From an uncultured bacterium (GTDB lineage: Bacteria > Bacillota > Clostridia > Lachnospirales > Lachnospiraceae): a stretch of DNA of 64,000 nt. Each line of letters starts with the position of its first letter. Position 1 is the first letter of the stretch. This document shows, piece after piece, positions 33,167-42,847 of the stretch. Made by a program: the position numbers and the translations under genes. The notes beneath the pieces were generated by a model. That model was not told the origin of the DNA, made no database searches, and worked only from the letters and a program-made list of their open reading frames with translations. Location: contig CAJMNR010000023.1 of assembly GCA_905214875.1 (NCBI GenBank), positions 1 to 64,000 on the forward strand, read 5' to 3'.

Positions 33167-35251
33167 ATGGAAACTTACACTACTGAAAGTATTCGTAACG
33201 TAGCCATTTTGGGGCACGGTGGCTGTGGCAAGACAACATTAGTCGAAGCCATGGCGTTTATTACTGGTGTTACCAAACGGCAAGGAAAGATTGAAGATGG
33301 AAGTACAATCAGTGATTACGATAAGGAAGAAATCAAACGTTTATTTTCAATCAGTACATCGATTGTACCAATTGAATGGGAAAAAACAAAGATAAATTTT
33401 CTGGATACTCCTGGATATTTCGATTTTGTTGGTGAAGTTGAAGAAGCATTAAGCGCTGCAGATGCTGCTGTTATCGTTATTTCTGCTAAGGCGGGAGTCG
33501 AAGTAGGAACGATGAAGGCATGGGAATTTTGCGAAAAGTATAAGTTACCAAGACTATTTTTTGTTACAGATATGGATGATGACCAAGCAAGCTATCGCGA
33601 GGTAGTTGAAAAACTGACGGAATTATACGGCAAGAAGATTGCCCCATTTCATTTGCCAATTCGCGAAAATGAAAAGTTTGTGGGATATGTTAATGTTGTA
33701 AAGATGGCAGGAAGAAGATTTACAAAGTTAAGTCAGTATGAAGAATGTGAGATTCCAGACTATTCGGAAAAGAATCTTGCAACATGTAGAGAAGCTTTGT
33801 TAGAAGCAGTAGCGGAAACAAGCGAAGAATTAATGGAAAAATATTTTGCCGGCGAGGAGTTTACTCAGGAAGAAATATCACTTGCTCTTCGTGGCAATGT
33901 TATAGATGGAACCGTAGTCCCTGTCCTGATGGGATCCGGCATTAGTGGAAATGGTACAATCATGCTGTTACAGGCAATTGAAAAGTATTTCCCATCTCCT
34001 GATAAAGTTAAGGCAAGTGGAATCAATACAAAGACAAAAGAGACATTTGATGCCGATTATGATGTTAATAAGCCATTTACGGCGAGAGTATTCAAGACGA
34101 TTGCTGATCCATTTATCGGTAAGTTCTCTTTATTTAAAGTAATGTCGGGAAAGATCAAAGCCGATTCCACGATATATAATGTAAATACGGAGACGGAAGA
34201 AAAAATCTCAAGGCTTTATGTATTCCGTGGAAAAGAGCAGGTTGATGTAAAAGAGTTATGTGCAGGCGATATTGGTGCGCTTGGCAAGCTAAGCAATACT
34301 ATAACTGGTAATTCCCTTGCAACAAAAGAGGTTCCAGTTCAATATCCACCAATTGATTTCTCGAAACCTTACACCTATGTTCGCTTCCGTACGAAGAATA
34401 AGGGCGATGATGACAAGGTGAGCCAGGCATTACAGAAATTGATGGATGAGGATTATACCCTTAAGCTTGTAAATGACAATGAAAACCATCAGACATTGTT
34501 ATATGGTATCGGCGATCAGCAGTTAGATGTTGTTGTTAGCAAGTTATTTACCAAATATAAAGTAGAGATTAAGACGGAAAAGCCTCGTGTGCCTTATCGT
34601 GAGACGATTCGTAAGAAAGTCGAAGTACGTGGCAAGTATAAAAAACAATCTGGTGGCCATGGACAATACGGTGATGTATTGATGGATTTTGAACCACTTA
34701 ATAATGTAGAAAAATCCTATGAGTTTGAAGAGAAAATCTTCGGCGGCGCTGTTCCTAAAAATTACTTCCCAGCTGTAGAAAAGGGATTACAGGAAAGCGT
34801 ATTAAAAGGACCTTTGGCTGGATACCCGGTTGTTGGAATCAAAGCAACGTTAATTGATGGTTCTTATCATCCGGTTGATTCTAGTGAAATGGCATTTAAG
34901 ATGGCAACCATTCAGGCATTCAAACAGGCTTTTGGTGATGCAAATCCAGTGCTGTTAGAGCCAATCGTTGATTTGAAAGTCATTGTACCGGATAAGTTTA
35001 CCGGTGATATCATGGGTGACTTAAATAAGAGAAGAGGACGAGTTCTGGGCATGAATCCATTAGAGGGAGGAAAACAGGAGATCGAAGCAGATATCCCATT
35101 GGCAGAGCTTCATGGATATTCTACAGACCTTCGTTCCATGACCGGTGGAATTGGAGAGTACAGTTATGTATTCTCAAGATATGAACAAGCCCCTCATGAT
35201 GTGCAAGAAAAAGTAATCGCAGAGAATGCTAAGGAAGAGGCAAAAGCTTAG
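33167..35251 (+). CDS. elongation factor G-like GTPase (EF-G2 type)
   Basis: A 694-residue translational GTPase with all five EF-G domains, but of the divergent EF-G-like paralogue group. The P-loop is G-H-G-G-C-G-K-T-T (residues 16-24) instead of A-H-I-D-A-G-K-T-T, and the switch II D-T-P-G-Y is retained. The usual N-K-x-D guanine-specificity motif reads T-D-M-D, a striking departure that may weaken or alter GTP specificity. GGAGG precedes the ATG. It is monocistronic with its own promoter and terminator, unlike true fusA in the str operon. The role is unknown; related proteins have been linked to ribosome-associated stress functions. Confidence 0.88.
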   Translation: METYTTESIRNVAILGHGGCGKTTLVEAMAFITGVTKRQGKIEDGSTISDYDKEEIKRLFSISTSIVPIEWEKTKINFLDTPGYFDFVGEVEEALSAADAAVIVISAKAGVEVGTMKAWEFCEKYKLPRLFFVTDMDDDQASYREVVEKLTELYGKKIAPFHLPIRENEKFVGYVNVVKMAGRRFTKLSQYEECEIPDYSEKNLATCREALLEAVAETSEELMEKYFAGEEFTQEEISLALRGNVIDGTVVPVLMGSGISGNGTIMLLQAIEKYFPSPDKVKASGINTKTKETFDADYDVNKPFTARVFKTIADPFIGKFSLFKVMSGKIKADSTIYNVNTETEEKISRLYVFRGKEQVDVKELCAGDIGALGKLSNTITGNSLATKEVPVQYPPIDFSKPYTYVRFRTKNKGDDDKVSQALQKLMDEDYTLKLVNDNENHQTLLYGIGDQQLDVVVSKLFTKYKVEIKTEKPRVPYRETIRKKVEVRGKYKKQSGGHGQYGDVLMDFEPLNNVEKSYEFEEKIFGGAVPKNYFPAVEKGLQESVLKGPLAGYPVVGIKATLIDGSYHPVDSSEMAFKMATIQAFKQAFGDANPVLLEPIVDLKVIVPDKFTGDIMGDLNKRRGRVLGMNPLEGGKQEIEADIPLAELHGYSTDLRSMTGGIGEYSYVFSRYEQAPHDVQEKVIAENAKEEAKA

Positions 35252-35272
35252 AAGTTTAGTTAATTAAGATAG

Positions 35273-35303
35273 AAAGCAGGCAGTGAAAACACTGCCTGCT
35301 TTT
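35273..35303 (+). terminator. intrinsic terminator of the EF-G-like gene
   Basis: A 13-bp perfect stem (35273-35285 with 35290-35302) followed by a T run. Confidence 0.9.
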
Positions 35304-35328
35304 TGTACAAATTAGACGAAAATATTAA

Positions 35329-35357
35329 TTGATAAAGGAAAATAATGTAATTATAAT
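35329..35357 (+). promoter_or_regulatory. promoter of the GH5 gene
   Basis: TTGATA (35329-35334), 17-nt spacer and consensus TATAAT (35352-35357). Confidence 0.75.
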
Positions 35358-35422
35358 ACATATATAAGGAGTTTTACAGTGTGTATTGGGGTATCAAGGT
35401 AGATGAAGGAGGAAGAAGGTAT

Positions 35423-38400
35423 ATGCGGAAGCAAACAAAAAGAATACTGGCTGCAATTCTTACGTTAGTGCTTGTCATTAGTTCGTTTGAATTTAGTCCA
35501 GGAAAAGTTGCGTATGCGACAGCAGAGGAAGTTTCAACAGCAAATCCTAAGGTGATTAGGACGATTACAGAAAAGGATTTGGAGGAGGAAGGAGTCACCG
35601 GCTGGTCATCAGCAACTAAGGCAACGTTATACGTAAAGATTACTGAGGGGGACAGTAACTCTTTATTGAATGCAACGTTGGCACTTGGTCCAGATTCCAT
35701 TGGAAAAACGTCTAGTAAGTATTTAGTTGGACGTGATAATGATTCTGGAAAGACAGGAAATGCAATTCAAGACAACATTGTGGGGGCAGTAGGAACAGGA
35801 ATCTACAAATTTCAAGATTTAAGCCTTAATAAAACATGTAAGGATACGTCGGTGGCATTTGAAGATTCTTATAGTGACTATGTGACAATATGCATTAGGG
35901 CAATGTCAGAGAACACAAATTGCGAAGTAGTAGGAATCAAATTTAACAATGGGGTAACTTATCCAAAGGGATTTAGCGAACCTAAGTGTGAAAACACCAC
36001 TTTGGATGCAAAAGAAGTATCTGCAAGGGACAGCCTTGAAAAGACATTACAGTTTTGTGAGACGATGGACCAAAGCAAATATAAAGCAGATTCTTATGCA
36101 GCGTTTAAGTCCCAATTAGACAAAGCAAAGGCTACATACGACGACAAAACAACAATCAATACAGAGGTAAAAGAAGTACTTGCTGCATTAGAAAAGGCAA
36201 AGGCAAACTTACAATTTGTTGATGCAACCGAAGAATCAAACCCATTAGAATTACGTGAGTTATCTGGAGATGATACTGTTTATGAAATGGGTGCAGGCAT
36301 CAACCTAGGTAATACGATGGATGGTCATTCCGGTTTTACACCAGCAGAAACTTGCTGGCAAGGTGTTGTTACGACAAAAGAATATATCAAGACATTACAT
36401 GATGCTGGATACAATACAGTACGTATCCCTGTAACGTGGGGAACCATGATTGATGAAAAGAATGGATTTTCCATTAATGAATCTTGGATGAGCCGTGTAC
36501 AGGATATCGTAGATTATTGTATGTCATTAGATATGTATGCAATCATCAATATCCATCATGACGGCGCTGAGCAAACGGGGTGGCTGCGCGTTGCTTCTGA
36601 TGATATTGATTCCGTATACAATGAATTTGAGTGTGTATGGAGAACGATTGCAACAAAATTCAAAGATTATGATGAACATTTGATCTTTGAATCCATGAAT
36701 GAAATCTCATGTATGGATGGTGATCTTAAGAATAGTCAAGAGGCAGTCGATAAGGATACACCAATCATTAATAATTTAAACCAGATCTTTGTTAATGTTG
36801 TACGTTCTACAGGATCCAATAATACGAAACGTTGGTTGGCTGCTGTAGCACATTATGCGAACTCAGGAAATCATAAAGAATTTGTTTTACCAACGGATTC
36901 TTACAACGACACGAATAGACTGATGTTTGGTGCTCATATCTATAAGTCTTCTACTAATACGACTTGGACGTACAGTCAAGTGTATGAAGTAGTAAATGGA
37001 CTTAAGAATATGGCTAAGAAATTCAATGTGCCTATGTATCTTGGAGAATACGGTAACCGTAACTATGTGCAGTCGGGAACTGAAACGGGATATAACGATG
37101 TAGCAAGAGCGTATTTTTGTGAAATCGTACAAAGGGCATGCCAAGTAGCGAAGGTAGTTCCAGTGGTTTGGGATCAAGGACATGACCTTAGCAAGCCGGT
37201 AGAAAAGCAAACAGGTGTATTTACATATTGGGATAGACAGAACTTAAAACCTGTATTTAAGACAATCACTGATGCAATGATGCGTGGAACAATGTTGCCA
37301 GCAACAGATAAGAATAAGTCCTATGACTTTACGGATATCAAAGAAGGGGTTACGGTAAAAGAAATTACTGAACTTTCTTTAGAGAAGGAAGAAGCAACGA
37401 TTACCGTTGGTGATACAAAAGTTGTAAATACAACAGTGGTCCCTGAGGATACTAATGATGTCGTATTATGGAGTTCTGATAATGAAAACGTTGCCACAGT
37501 ATATCGTGGAAGCATTCGTGCGAAAGGAATCGGTACGACGACAATTCATGCATATTCTCAAAGCGGATCGGTTTCAAAAGTAATCCAGGTTACAGTAAAA
37601 GCGAAACAAAGTGATATAAAGACAACAATTACGACAAGCCAAGACGAATATAGCGTCCAAAATGGTGGAAACAGCAATATTGTTGCAACCTCTTCGGAAC
37701 CACTTACCTACACATCTTCTAATGAGGAAATTGTTACGGTAAACCAATTTGGAAAGCTGGTTGGTAAGAAAGTAGGAAGTGCTTACGTTACGATAAAGGC
37801 GGCAAGCGGTGCAACTAAGATGGTTAAGGTAACTGTAACAAGTGCCATTAAGTCTAGCATCGATGTAGCATTAAATGTTCTTTATAACGACAATAACTTA
37901 AAATACTATGGAACAGAAATTGGAGATAAGATTACATTAAATGGAGATGGACAATATACGGTAGACTTCGATCTTTCCAAAGACTTAAGTGACAATGGAA
38001 AGAAAGCAGGGGTAACTAAAATTGCTAACCTTACCGCAATCTATATTAAGGATTACGATGTAGCAATCGGAAATGTTACACAGACATCAGTAAAGAGTGC
38101 AAAGATCCGTTATGATAAAGTAGTTGTAAATGGACAAGAGCTTACGATTACCGATTCTTCATTTAATAGCGCACTTACATCTGCAGGCGTATTTGATAGT
38201 GGAAAGCCAGTCAATGCATGGGATGGAAGTGTTGTCAAAGAAGCAACTTCCTCTAATCATGTTGCTAATTTTGTTGGAATCGATAAACCAACAACTGTGT
38301 CAGTTACATTTACAATCGAAGGCATGGAATTTGAAACAGAAAAAGCTGACAAAGAAAATGAAGCAGTCGATGTAACGGCAGTAAGCAGCCAGAATATAGT

Positions 38401-39778
38401 CATTGAACACTTAAATGATAGTTCAACTTTAAAAGTTAAAATGAATCCAATCGATACGGATTCTTATATGACATTTTCATCGTCCGATGAATCGGTAGCC
38501 ATGGTAAGTGGCTTGGCAATCAAGCCAGACGAGAATGGTGAAGTGGAAGTAAAAGTCCTTGCAGCAGGAGTTGGTAAGGCAACAATTACAGGAAAGACGG
38601 AAAACGATAAGACTGTTACATTTGAAGTAATCGTCGGTGTAAGTAGTATCCGTTATGAAGTAAATGGCGGAACAAACAATGACGATGCAGTATATAGTGT
38701 ACAAGGCGAGGAAACCGTTAGCCTGTTAGCACCATCAAGAAAAGGTTATACATTTGCTGGCTGGTATCAAGAGGCAACCTTTGCACGAAAGGTAAGCGAA
38801 CTAAAAGCTACAGGGGAAGAAATCATCGTTTATGCAAAATGGATAACAAACAACAATGCAATCAGTTACCAGTTAAATGGTGGAGCGAACAATAAGAACA
38901 ATCCAACCACTGTAACAACAGGAAAGACGGTAACGCTTCAAGCACCATCAAGAAAAGGCTATACATTTGCCGGCTGGTACAAAGAGTCTACCTTTAAGAC
39001 AAAGGTAACCAAAGTAACAGGTACTGGTGATAAGATCAAGGTATATGCAAAATGGACGGCTAATACCAATGCAATCACTTACAAATTAAATGGTGGGACG
39101 AATAGTAAGAACAATCCATCTACGGTAACAACAGGAAAGAAAGTAACGCTTCAGGCACCATCGAGAAAAGGCTATACATTTGCCGGCTGGTACAAAGAGT
39201 CTACCTTTAAGACAAAGGTAACGAAAGTGACAGGTACTGGTGATAAAGTAATCGTATATGCAAAGTGGAACAAGAATACATATAAGATTACTTATAAGCT
39301 GAACAAGGGAACAAACAATAAGAGCAATCCAAAGACATATACAGTAACGAGTAAGACAATTACCTTAAAGAATCCAACTCGTGCAAACTATGTGTTTGCC
39401 GGCTGGTATAAAGACAGCAAGTTCAAGAACAAAGTAACAAAGATTAAAGCTCAAAGTACTGGTAATATCACACTTTATGCAAAATGGACGAAAGTTTCTG
39501 TGAAAAAAGCTTCCATTACCTCTACTTCTAGAAGCAATACGACAATTACCCTTAAGTGGAAGAAGAATTCTTTAGAAAAAGGTTATGTAATCAAGTATTC
39601 TACAAATAAAAACTTTAAAAACAGCAAGAAGATTACGACAACATCATCAAGTAAGAAGATTACAAAGCTAAAACGACGCACGACTTACTATGTTAAAGTA
39701 CAAGCATATAAGCTTGATTCTAAAGGCAAGAAAGTATACGGAAGCTTTAGTAAAGTAAAAACAATTAAGACAAAATAA
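35423..39778 (+). CDS. modular secreted GH5 endoglucanase with Ig-like, InlB-type and FN3 repeats
   Basis: A 1451-residue exported glycoside hydrolase. A signal peptide (about 1-33, ending A-Y-A-T-A) is followed by a beta-rich module (40-190), a FIVAR-like helical module (193-272) and the GH5 catalytic domain (286-626). The acid/base is E427 in F-E-S-M-N-E and the nucleophile E542 in L-G-E-Y-G-N. Next come two bacterial Ig-like domains (646-808), a carbohydrate-binding-like module (812-971), a third Ig-like module (983-1072), four InlB/Flg_new repeats (1073-1356; K-G-Y-T-F-A-G-W-Y) and a Lys-rich FN3-like end (1360-1451). It probably hydrolyses cellulose or another beta-glucan. There is no dockerin or sortase motif. 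The ATG at 35423, with AAGGAGG upstream, was chosen over GTG 35381. Confidence 0.92.
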   Translation: MRKQTKRILAAILTLVLVISSFEFSPGKVAYATAEEVSTANPKVIRTITEKDLEEEGVTGWSSATKATLYVKITEGDSNSLLNATLALGPDSIGKTSSKYLVGRDNDSGKTGNAIQDNIVGAVGTGIYKFQDLSLNKTCKDTSVAFEDSYSDYVTICIRAMSENTNCEVVGIKFNNGVTYPKGFSEPKCENTTLDAKEVSARDSLEKTLQFCETMDQSKYKADSYAAFKSQLDKAKATYDDKTTINTEVKEVLAALEKAKANLQFVDATEESNPLELRELSGDDTVYEMGAGINLGNTMDGHSGFTPAETCWQGVVTTKEYIKTLHDAGYNTVRIPVTWGTMIDEKNGFSINESWMSRVQDIVDYCMSLDMYAIINIHHDGAEQTGWLRVASDDIDSVYNEFECVWRTIATKFKDYDEHLIFESMNEISCMDGDLKNSQEAVDKDTPIINNLNQIFVNVVRSTGSNNTKRWLAAVAHYANSGNHKEFVLPTDSYNDTNRLMFGAHIYKSSTNTTWTYSQVYEVVNGLKNMAKKFNVPMYLGEYGNRNYVQSGTETGYNDVARAYFCEIVQRACQVAKVVPVVWDQGHDLSKPVEKQTGVFTYWDRQNLKPVFKTITDAMMRGTMLPATDKNKSYDFTDIKEGVTVKEITELSLEKEEATITVGDTKVVNTTVVPEDTNDVVLWSSDNENVATVYRGSIRAKGIGTTTIHAYSQSGSVSKVIQVTVKAKQSDIKTTITTSQDEYSVQNGGNSNIVATSSEPLTYTSSNEEIVTVNQFGKLVGKKVGSAYVTIKAASGATKMVKVTVTSAIKSSIDVALNVLYNDNNLKYYGTEIGDKITLNGDGQYTVDFDLSKDLSDNGKKAGVTKIANLTAIYIKDYDVAIGNVTQTSVKSAKIRYDKVVVNGQELTITDSSFNSALTSAGVFDSGKPVNAWDGSVVKEATSSNHVANFVGIDKPTTVSVTFTIEGMEFETEKADKENEAVDVTAVSSQNIVIEHLNDSSTLKVKMNPIDTDSYMTFSSSDESVAMVSGLAIKPDENGEVEVKVLAAGVGKATITGKTENDKTVTFEVIVGVSSIRYEVNGGTNNDDAVYSVQGEETVSLLAPSRKGYTFAGWYQEATFARKVSELKATGEEIIVYAKWITNNNAISYQLNGGANNKNNPTTVTTGKTVTLQAPSRKGYTFAGWYKESTFKTKVTKVTGTGDKIKVYAKWTANTNAITYKLNGGTNSKNNPSTVTTGKKVTLQAPSRKGYTFAGWYKESTFKTKVTKVTGTGDKVIVYAKWNKNTYKITYKLNKGTNNKSNPKTYTVTSKTITLKNPTRANYVFAGWYKDSKFKNKVTKIKAQSTGNITLYAKWTKVSVKKASITSTSRSNTTITLKWKKNSLEKGYVIKYSTNKNFKNSKKITTTSSSKKITKLKRRTTYYVKVQAYKLDSKGKKVYGSFSKVKTIKTK
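38640..39490 (+). repeat. four tandem ~210-bp coding repeats (InlB/Flg_new type)
   Basis: Four units of about 70 codons start near 38640, 38854, 39067 and 39277. Units 2 and 3 are almost identical in DNA over roughly 110 bp (around 38950-39060 and 39160-39270), indicating recent duplication or gene conversion; units 1 and 4 have diverged. Confidence 0.85.
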
Positions 39779-39785
39779 GTAACAG

Positions 39786-39820
39786 AAGGCAAGCCGATGA
39801 TCAGATTGGCTTGCCTTTTT
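39786..39820 (+). terminator. intrinsic terminator of the GH5 gene
   Basis: A 10-bp stem (39786-39795 with 39808-39817) followed by T. Confidence 0.8.
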
Positions 39821-39854
39821 ACTTGTTGAATGAGTGGAAGAAACGTAGAAATAC

Positions 39855-39883
39855 TTGAATTTGTAAAATGTTTTCGGTAGAAT
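39855..39883 (+). promoter_or_regulatory. promoter of uppP
   Basis: TTGAAT (39855-39860), 17-nt spacer, TAGAAT (39878-39883), about 35 nt before uppP. Confidence 0.6.
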
Positions 39884-39919
39884 AAGCGTTAGAATACAAT
39901 AAAAGGAGAAAAAGCGGTT

Positions 39920-40747
39920 ATGAGTTTTATAGAACTTTTAGTTAGCCTGCTTTTTGGTTTAGTCGAAGGTATTACGGAATGGCTTCCAATTAGCAGTACA
40001 GGACATATGATTTTACTCGAGAAGTTTGTCACATTATCAAATAACGAGTCCTTTATGGAAATGTTCCGTGTAGTTGTACAGTTAGGTGCAATCATGGCAG
40101 TTGTTGTTTTATATTGGAATAAAATCTTCCCATTTAAGAAGAAAAAAGAAGCGGGAATTACAGTAGATATGGGAATCATGAATTTATGGTTTCATATCTT
40201 AGCTGCAAGTATTCCAGCAGCAATCATCGGTTTATTATTTGATGACTGGATCGATAAACATTTTTACAATTTTGGTACAGTAGCAACAACATTAATTATT
40301 TATGGTGTGTTATTTATTATCATTGAATATTGGAATAAAGGCCGTACGGCAAAGATTAATTCCTTAAAAGATATTACGTATAAGACAGCATTAATCATTG
40401 GTGTATTCCAAGTGTTAGCGTTAATTCCAGGTACTTCAAGATCTGGAGCAACAATCATTGGTGCCTTATTAATTGGTGTAAGCAGAACAGTAGCAGCAGA
40501 GTTTACGTTCTATCTTGCAATTCCAGTTATGTTTGGTGCAAGTTTATTGAAATTACTTCGTTTTGGATTTCATTTTACAGTAGCACAAGCAGGAATCCTT
40601 GCAGTAGGAACAATTACTGCATTCGTAGTTTCTGTTGTTGCAATTAAATTCTTAATGGGTTATATCAAGAAGCATGACTTTAGAGTATTTGGTTATTATA
40701 GAATTATATTAGGTTTTATTTTAATTGCCTATATGTTTGCGCATTAG
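39920..40747 (+). CDS. uppP: undecaprenyl-diphosphatase (BacA family)
   Basis: A 275-residue polytopic membrane enzyme that recycles undecaprenyl diphosphate to the monophosphate carrier for cell-wall synthesis and confers bacitracin tolerance. Both catalytic signatures are intact: G-I-T-E-W-L-P-I-S-S-T-G-H near residue 18 and P-G-T-S-R-S-G-A-T in the second half. About eight hydrophobic segments are visible, and the length is typical. AAGGAGA lies upstream. It probably starts an operon with yqeG (18 nt downstream) and aroK. Confidence 0.95.
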   Translation: MSFIELLVSLLFGLVEGITEWLPISSTGHMILLEKFVTLSNNESFMEMFRVVVQLGAIMAVVVLYWNKIFPFKKKKEAGITVDMGIMNLWFHILAASIPAAIIGLLFDDWIDKHFYNFGTVATTLIIYGVLFIIIEYWNKGRTAKINSLKDITYKTALIIGVFQVLALIPGTSRSGATIIGALLIGVSRTVAAEFTFYLAIPVMFGASLLKLLRFGFHFTVAQAGILAVGTITAFVVSVVAIKFLMGYIKKHDFRVFGYYRIILGFILIAYMFAH

Positions 40748-40765
40748 TTAGGTAAGGAGTAGGCT

Positions 40766-41263
40766 ATGTTACAAAAGTTTTATCCAGAAAAATGGGTGAC
40801 ATCTACGTATTCCATAGACTTTGAAGAGTTATATAAGGAGGGCTATCGTGGCCTCCTTTTTGATATAGATAATACTCTTGTAAAGCATGGAGAAGATGCG
40901 ACGGAAGATGCCATTGCATTATTTAAACGATTAAAAGAAATCGGATTTCAGATTTGTCTGATTTCCAACAATAAAGTAGAACGTGTGGAACGTTTTAATA
41001 AAATGGTAAATGTAAATTACATTTATGATGCTCATAAGCCAAGTCGTAAGAATTATCTTAAGGCAATGGAACTGATGCATACAGATTTATCCAATACAAT
41101 GTTTATCGGGGATCAGTTATTTACGGATGTTTACGGAGCAAAACGCTGCGGCATGCGTCATATCTTAGTAGAGCCGATTGATAAGAAGGAAGAAATCCAG
41201 ATTGTGTTAAAACGTTATTTGGAACGAATCGTACTTCATTTTTATAAAAAGACTTTAAAATAA
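40766..41263 (+). CDS. YqeG-family HAD (subclass IIIA) phosphatase
   Basis: A 165-residue haloacid-dehalogenase phosphatase of the YqeG/phosphatidylglycerophosphatase-like family. The nucleophile motif is L-F-D-I-D-N-T-L-V (first Asp attacks phosphate), motif II S-N-N follows, and motif IV is F-I-G-D-Q-L-F-T-D-V. It is cytosolic with no membrane segment. In many Firmicutes yqeG lies close to aroE or GTPase yqeH; here it is next to aroK. The precise substrate is uncertain; phosphatidylglycerophosphate is one possibility for the family. Confidence 0.88.
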   Translation: MLQKFYPEKWVTSTYSIDFEELYKEGYRGLLFDIDNTLVKHGEDATEDAIALFKRLKEIGFQICLISNNKVERVERFNKMVNVNYIYDAHKPSRKNYLKAMELMHTDLSNTMFIGDQLFTDVYGAKRCGMRHILVEPIDKKEEIQIVLKRYLERIVLHFYKKTLK

Positions 41264-41298
41264 GCAAAAGATAATTTACGAGAAAGAGGTGGATAAGG

Positions 41299-41823
41299 AT
41301 GAAAGAAAACATAATTTTAATTGGATTCATGGGTTCTGGGAAAACAACAGTTGGCCATATCGTGGCAAATACACTTGGATTTGACTTTATCGATACGGAT
41401 GAGTTAATCGAAAAAAAGGCAAATATGTCTATCAGTGAGATTTTTGACCAACTGGGAGAAGAAGAATTTCGTAAAATGGAATCGGAATTGCTTGTAGAAT
41501 TAAATAATAACTTATCACATGCTGTTATCTCTACTGGTGGTGGATTGCCACTTCGTGAAGAAAATGCTGCTCTTTTAAAAACTCTTGGTGTCGTAAATTA
41601 TCTACATGTTACAAAAGAGGTTGTTATTAGCCGCTTAAAGGGAGACACAACACGTCCCCTTTTAGCTGGCGATCATGTGGAAGAGAAGGTTGAAAAACTT
41701 TTAGCCACACGAAATGAGTTTTATCAGGCAGCCAGTCATGTAGATATTGACGCCCAAACTGGCACTCCAGAAGAAGTTGCCAATAGAATTTTAGAAGCAT
41801 TTAAGAACATTTTTGACAAGTAG
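41299..41823 (+). CDS. aroK: shikimate kinase
   Basis: A 174-residue shikimate kinase, fifth step of the pathway, phosphorylating shikimate with ATP. Walker A is G-F-M-G-S-G-K-T-T with K15. The shikimate-binding D-T-D-E and G-G-G-L-P motifs and the lid R in T-R-P-L-L are present. The length is typical. It is 35 nt after yqeG, and AAAGAGGTGG precedes the ATG. Together with aroF-tyrA-aroA and aroE in this window, most of the late shikimate pathway is covered. Confidence 0.94.
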   Translation: MKENIILIGFMGSGKTTVGHIVANTLGFDFIDTDELIEKKANMSISEIFDQLGEEEFRKMESELLVELNNNLSHAVISTGGGLPLREENAALLKTLGVVNYLHVTKEVVISRLKGDTTRPLLAGDHVEEKVEKLLATRNEFYQAASHVDIDAQTGTPEEVANRILEAFKNIFDK

Positions 41824-41976
41824 ATGGTAGATTATTACAGAAAAGGTACATATAATGCATCATATCTTATCAAAAAATGATGAAAAATAAGACTAGATAC
41901 AAAAATAACAGTTGAAATATTTAGTGGATTATTATAAACTAGATAAAGTGATATATTTTAAGGAGGAATTTTTTGT

Positions 41977-42534
41977 ATGGTATCAGCAGGCGATTTTAGA
42001 AATGGCTTAACAATTGAATACGATAACAGTGTATATCAAGTTGTTGAATTCCAACATGTTAAACCAGGTAAAGGTGCTGCGTTCGTTAGAACTAAACTTA
42101 GAGATATTAAAAACGGTGGTGTTGTGGAAAAGACTTTCAGACCTACTGAAAAATGTCCACAAGCTCATATTGATAAGAGTGATAAACAATATCTATATTC
42201 AGATGGTGAATTATATCACTTCATGGATATTGAAACATTCGATCAATTCGCTTTAACTGAAGAAGCAATTGGCGATTCTTTAAAATTCGTAAAAGAAAAT
42301 GACATGGTTAAAATGTTATCTCACAACGGAGAAGTGTTCGCTATCGAACCTCCAATGTTCGCTGAGTTAGAAATCACAAATTGTGAACCAGGTTTAAAAG
42401 GTGATACAGCTACAGGCGCTACTAAACCAGCTACAGTTGAAACTGGTGCTACAGTTTACGTACCATTATTCGTAAACCAAGGCGATAAAATCCAAATCGA
42501 CACTCGTACTGGCGATTATCTTAAGAGACTTTAA
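41977..42534 (+). CDS. efp: translation elongation factor P
   Basis: A 185-residue EF-P, which relieves ribosome stalling at polyproline. Three OB/KOW-like domains are evident; the loop P-G-K-G carries K32, the position that is modified or acts at the peptidyl-transferase centre. The C-terminal signature I-D-T-R-T-G-D-Y-L-K-R is intact. No modification enzyme (EpmA or YmfI) is encoded nearby. TAAGGAGG precedes the ATG, and codon bias suggests high expression. It has a strong terminator; the promoter in 41824-41960 is not clear (TTGAAA 41912 with TATAAA at only 15 nt spacing). Confidence 0.96.
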   Translation: MVSAGDFRNGLTIEYDNSVYQVVEFQHVKPGKGAAFVRTKLRDIKNGGVVEKTFRPTEKCPQAHIDKSDKQYLYSDGELYHFMDIETFDQFALTEEAIGDSLKFVKENDMVKMLSHNGEVFAIEPPMFAELEITNCEPGLKGDTATGATKPATVETGATVYVPLFVNQGDKIQIDTRTGDYLKRL

Positions 42535-42556
42535 TCTGACAGTTTTGTCGGATTTG

Positions 42557-42592
42557 AAAATGCTCATGAGTTTATACTCATGGGCATTTTTT
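42557..42592 (+). terminator. intrinsic terminator of efp
   Basis: An imperfect 15-bp stem around loop TTAT (42557-42571 with 42576-42591) followed by T. Confidence 0.85.
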
Positions 42593-42599
42593 AAATTAC

Positions 42600-42706
42600 G
42601 CGTGCAACGAGCCAAAGTCCTGCTTGCATGACCTTGGCGACTGCCGCGATAACGAGAGAAACTCGCAGAGCGTGTTTCTTCTCGTTGTTAGGAAATTTCT
42701 CTGTCG
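42600..42706. other. structured, locally GC-rich intergenic segment
   Basis: Between the efp terminator and the FAD-oxidoreductase gene lies a compositionally distinct stretch with several inverted repeats. One is AACGAGAGAAAC near 42654, pairing with GTTTCTTCTCGTT near 42674-42687 apart from one bulge. It ends in a 20-nt sequence repeated at 44185. No protein frame here is convincing. It may be an intergenic repeat element or a small RNA. Confidence 0.4.
42687..42706 (+). repeat. 20-nt direct repeat, copy 1
   Basis: An exact 20-nt match to 44185-44204, in the same orientation. The two copies flank the oxidoreductase gene at 42848-44107. Confidence 0.8.
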
Positions 42707-42847
42707 CAATCGGGGTCTGCATAGCAAAGAGAAAAAATTTGTAATACATATGGTTTTGGAAGCTATACACTGTACATATGAAAACTTTATGGTAAAATAT
42801 AGATTGTGAGTAGAAAAAATACGAATAAAGAGAAAGAAGGTAAATTC

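Noticed and set aside
38640..39490. CRISPR-like periodic repeats
   Set aside because: The ~210-bp period lies inside a coding sequence and matches protein repeats; there is no CRISPR repeat-spacer pattern.
42624..42809. 61-residue open frame upstream of the FAD oxidoreductase
   Set aside because: It spans a structured repeat region and shows no start signal or family motif.
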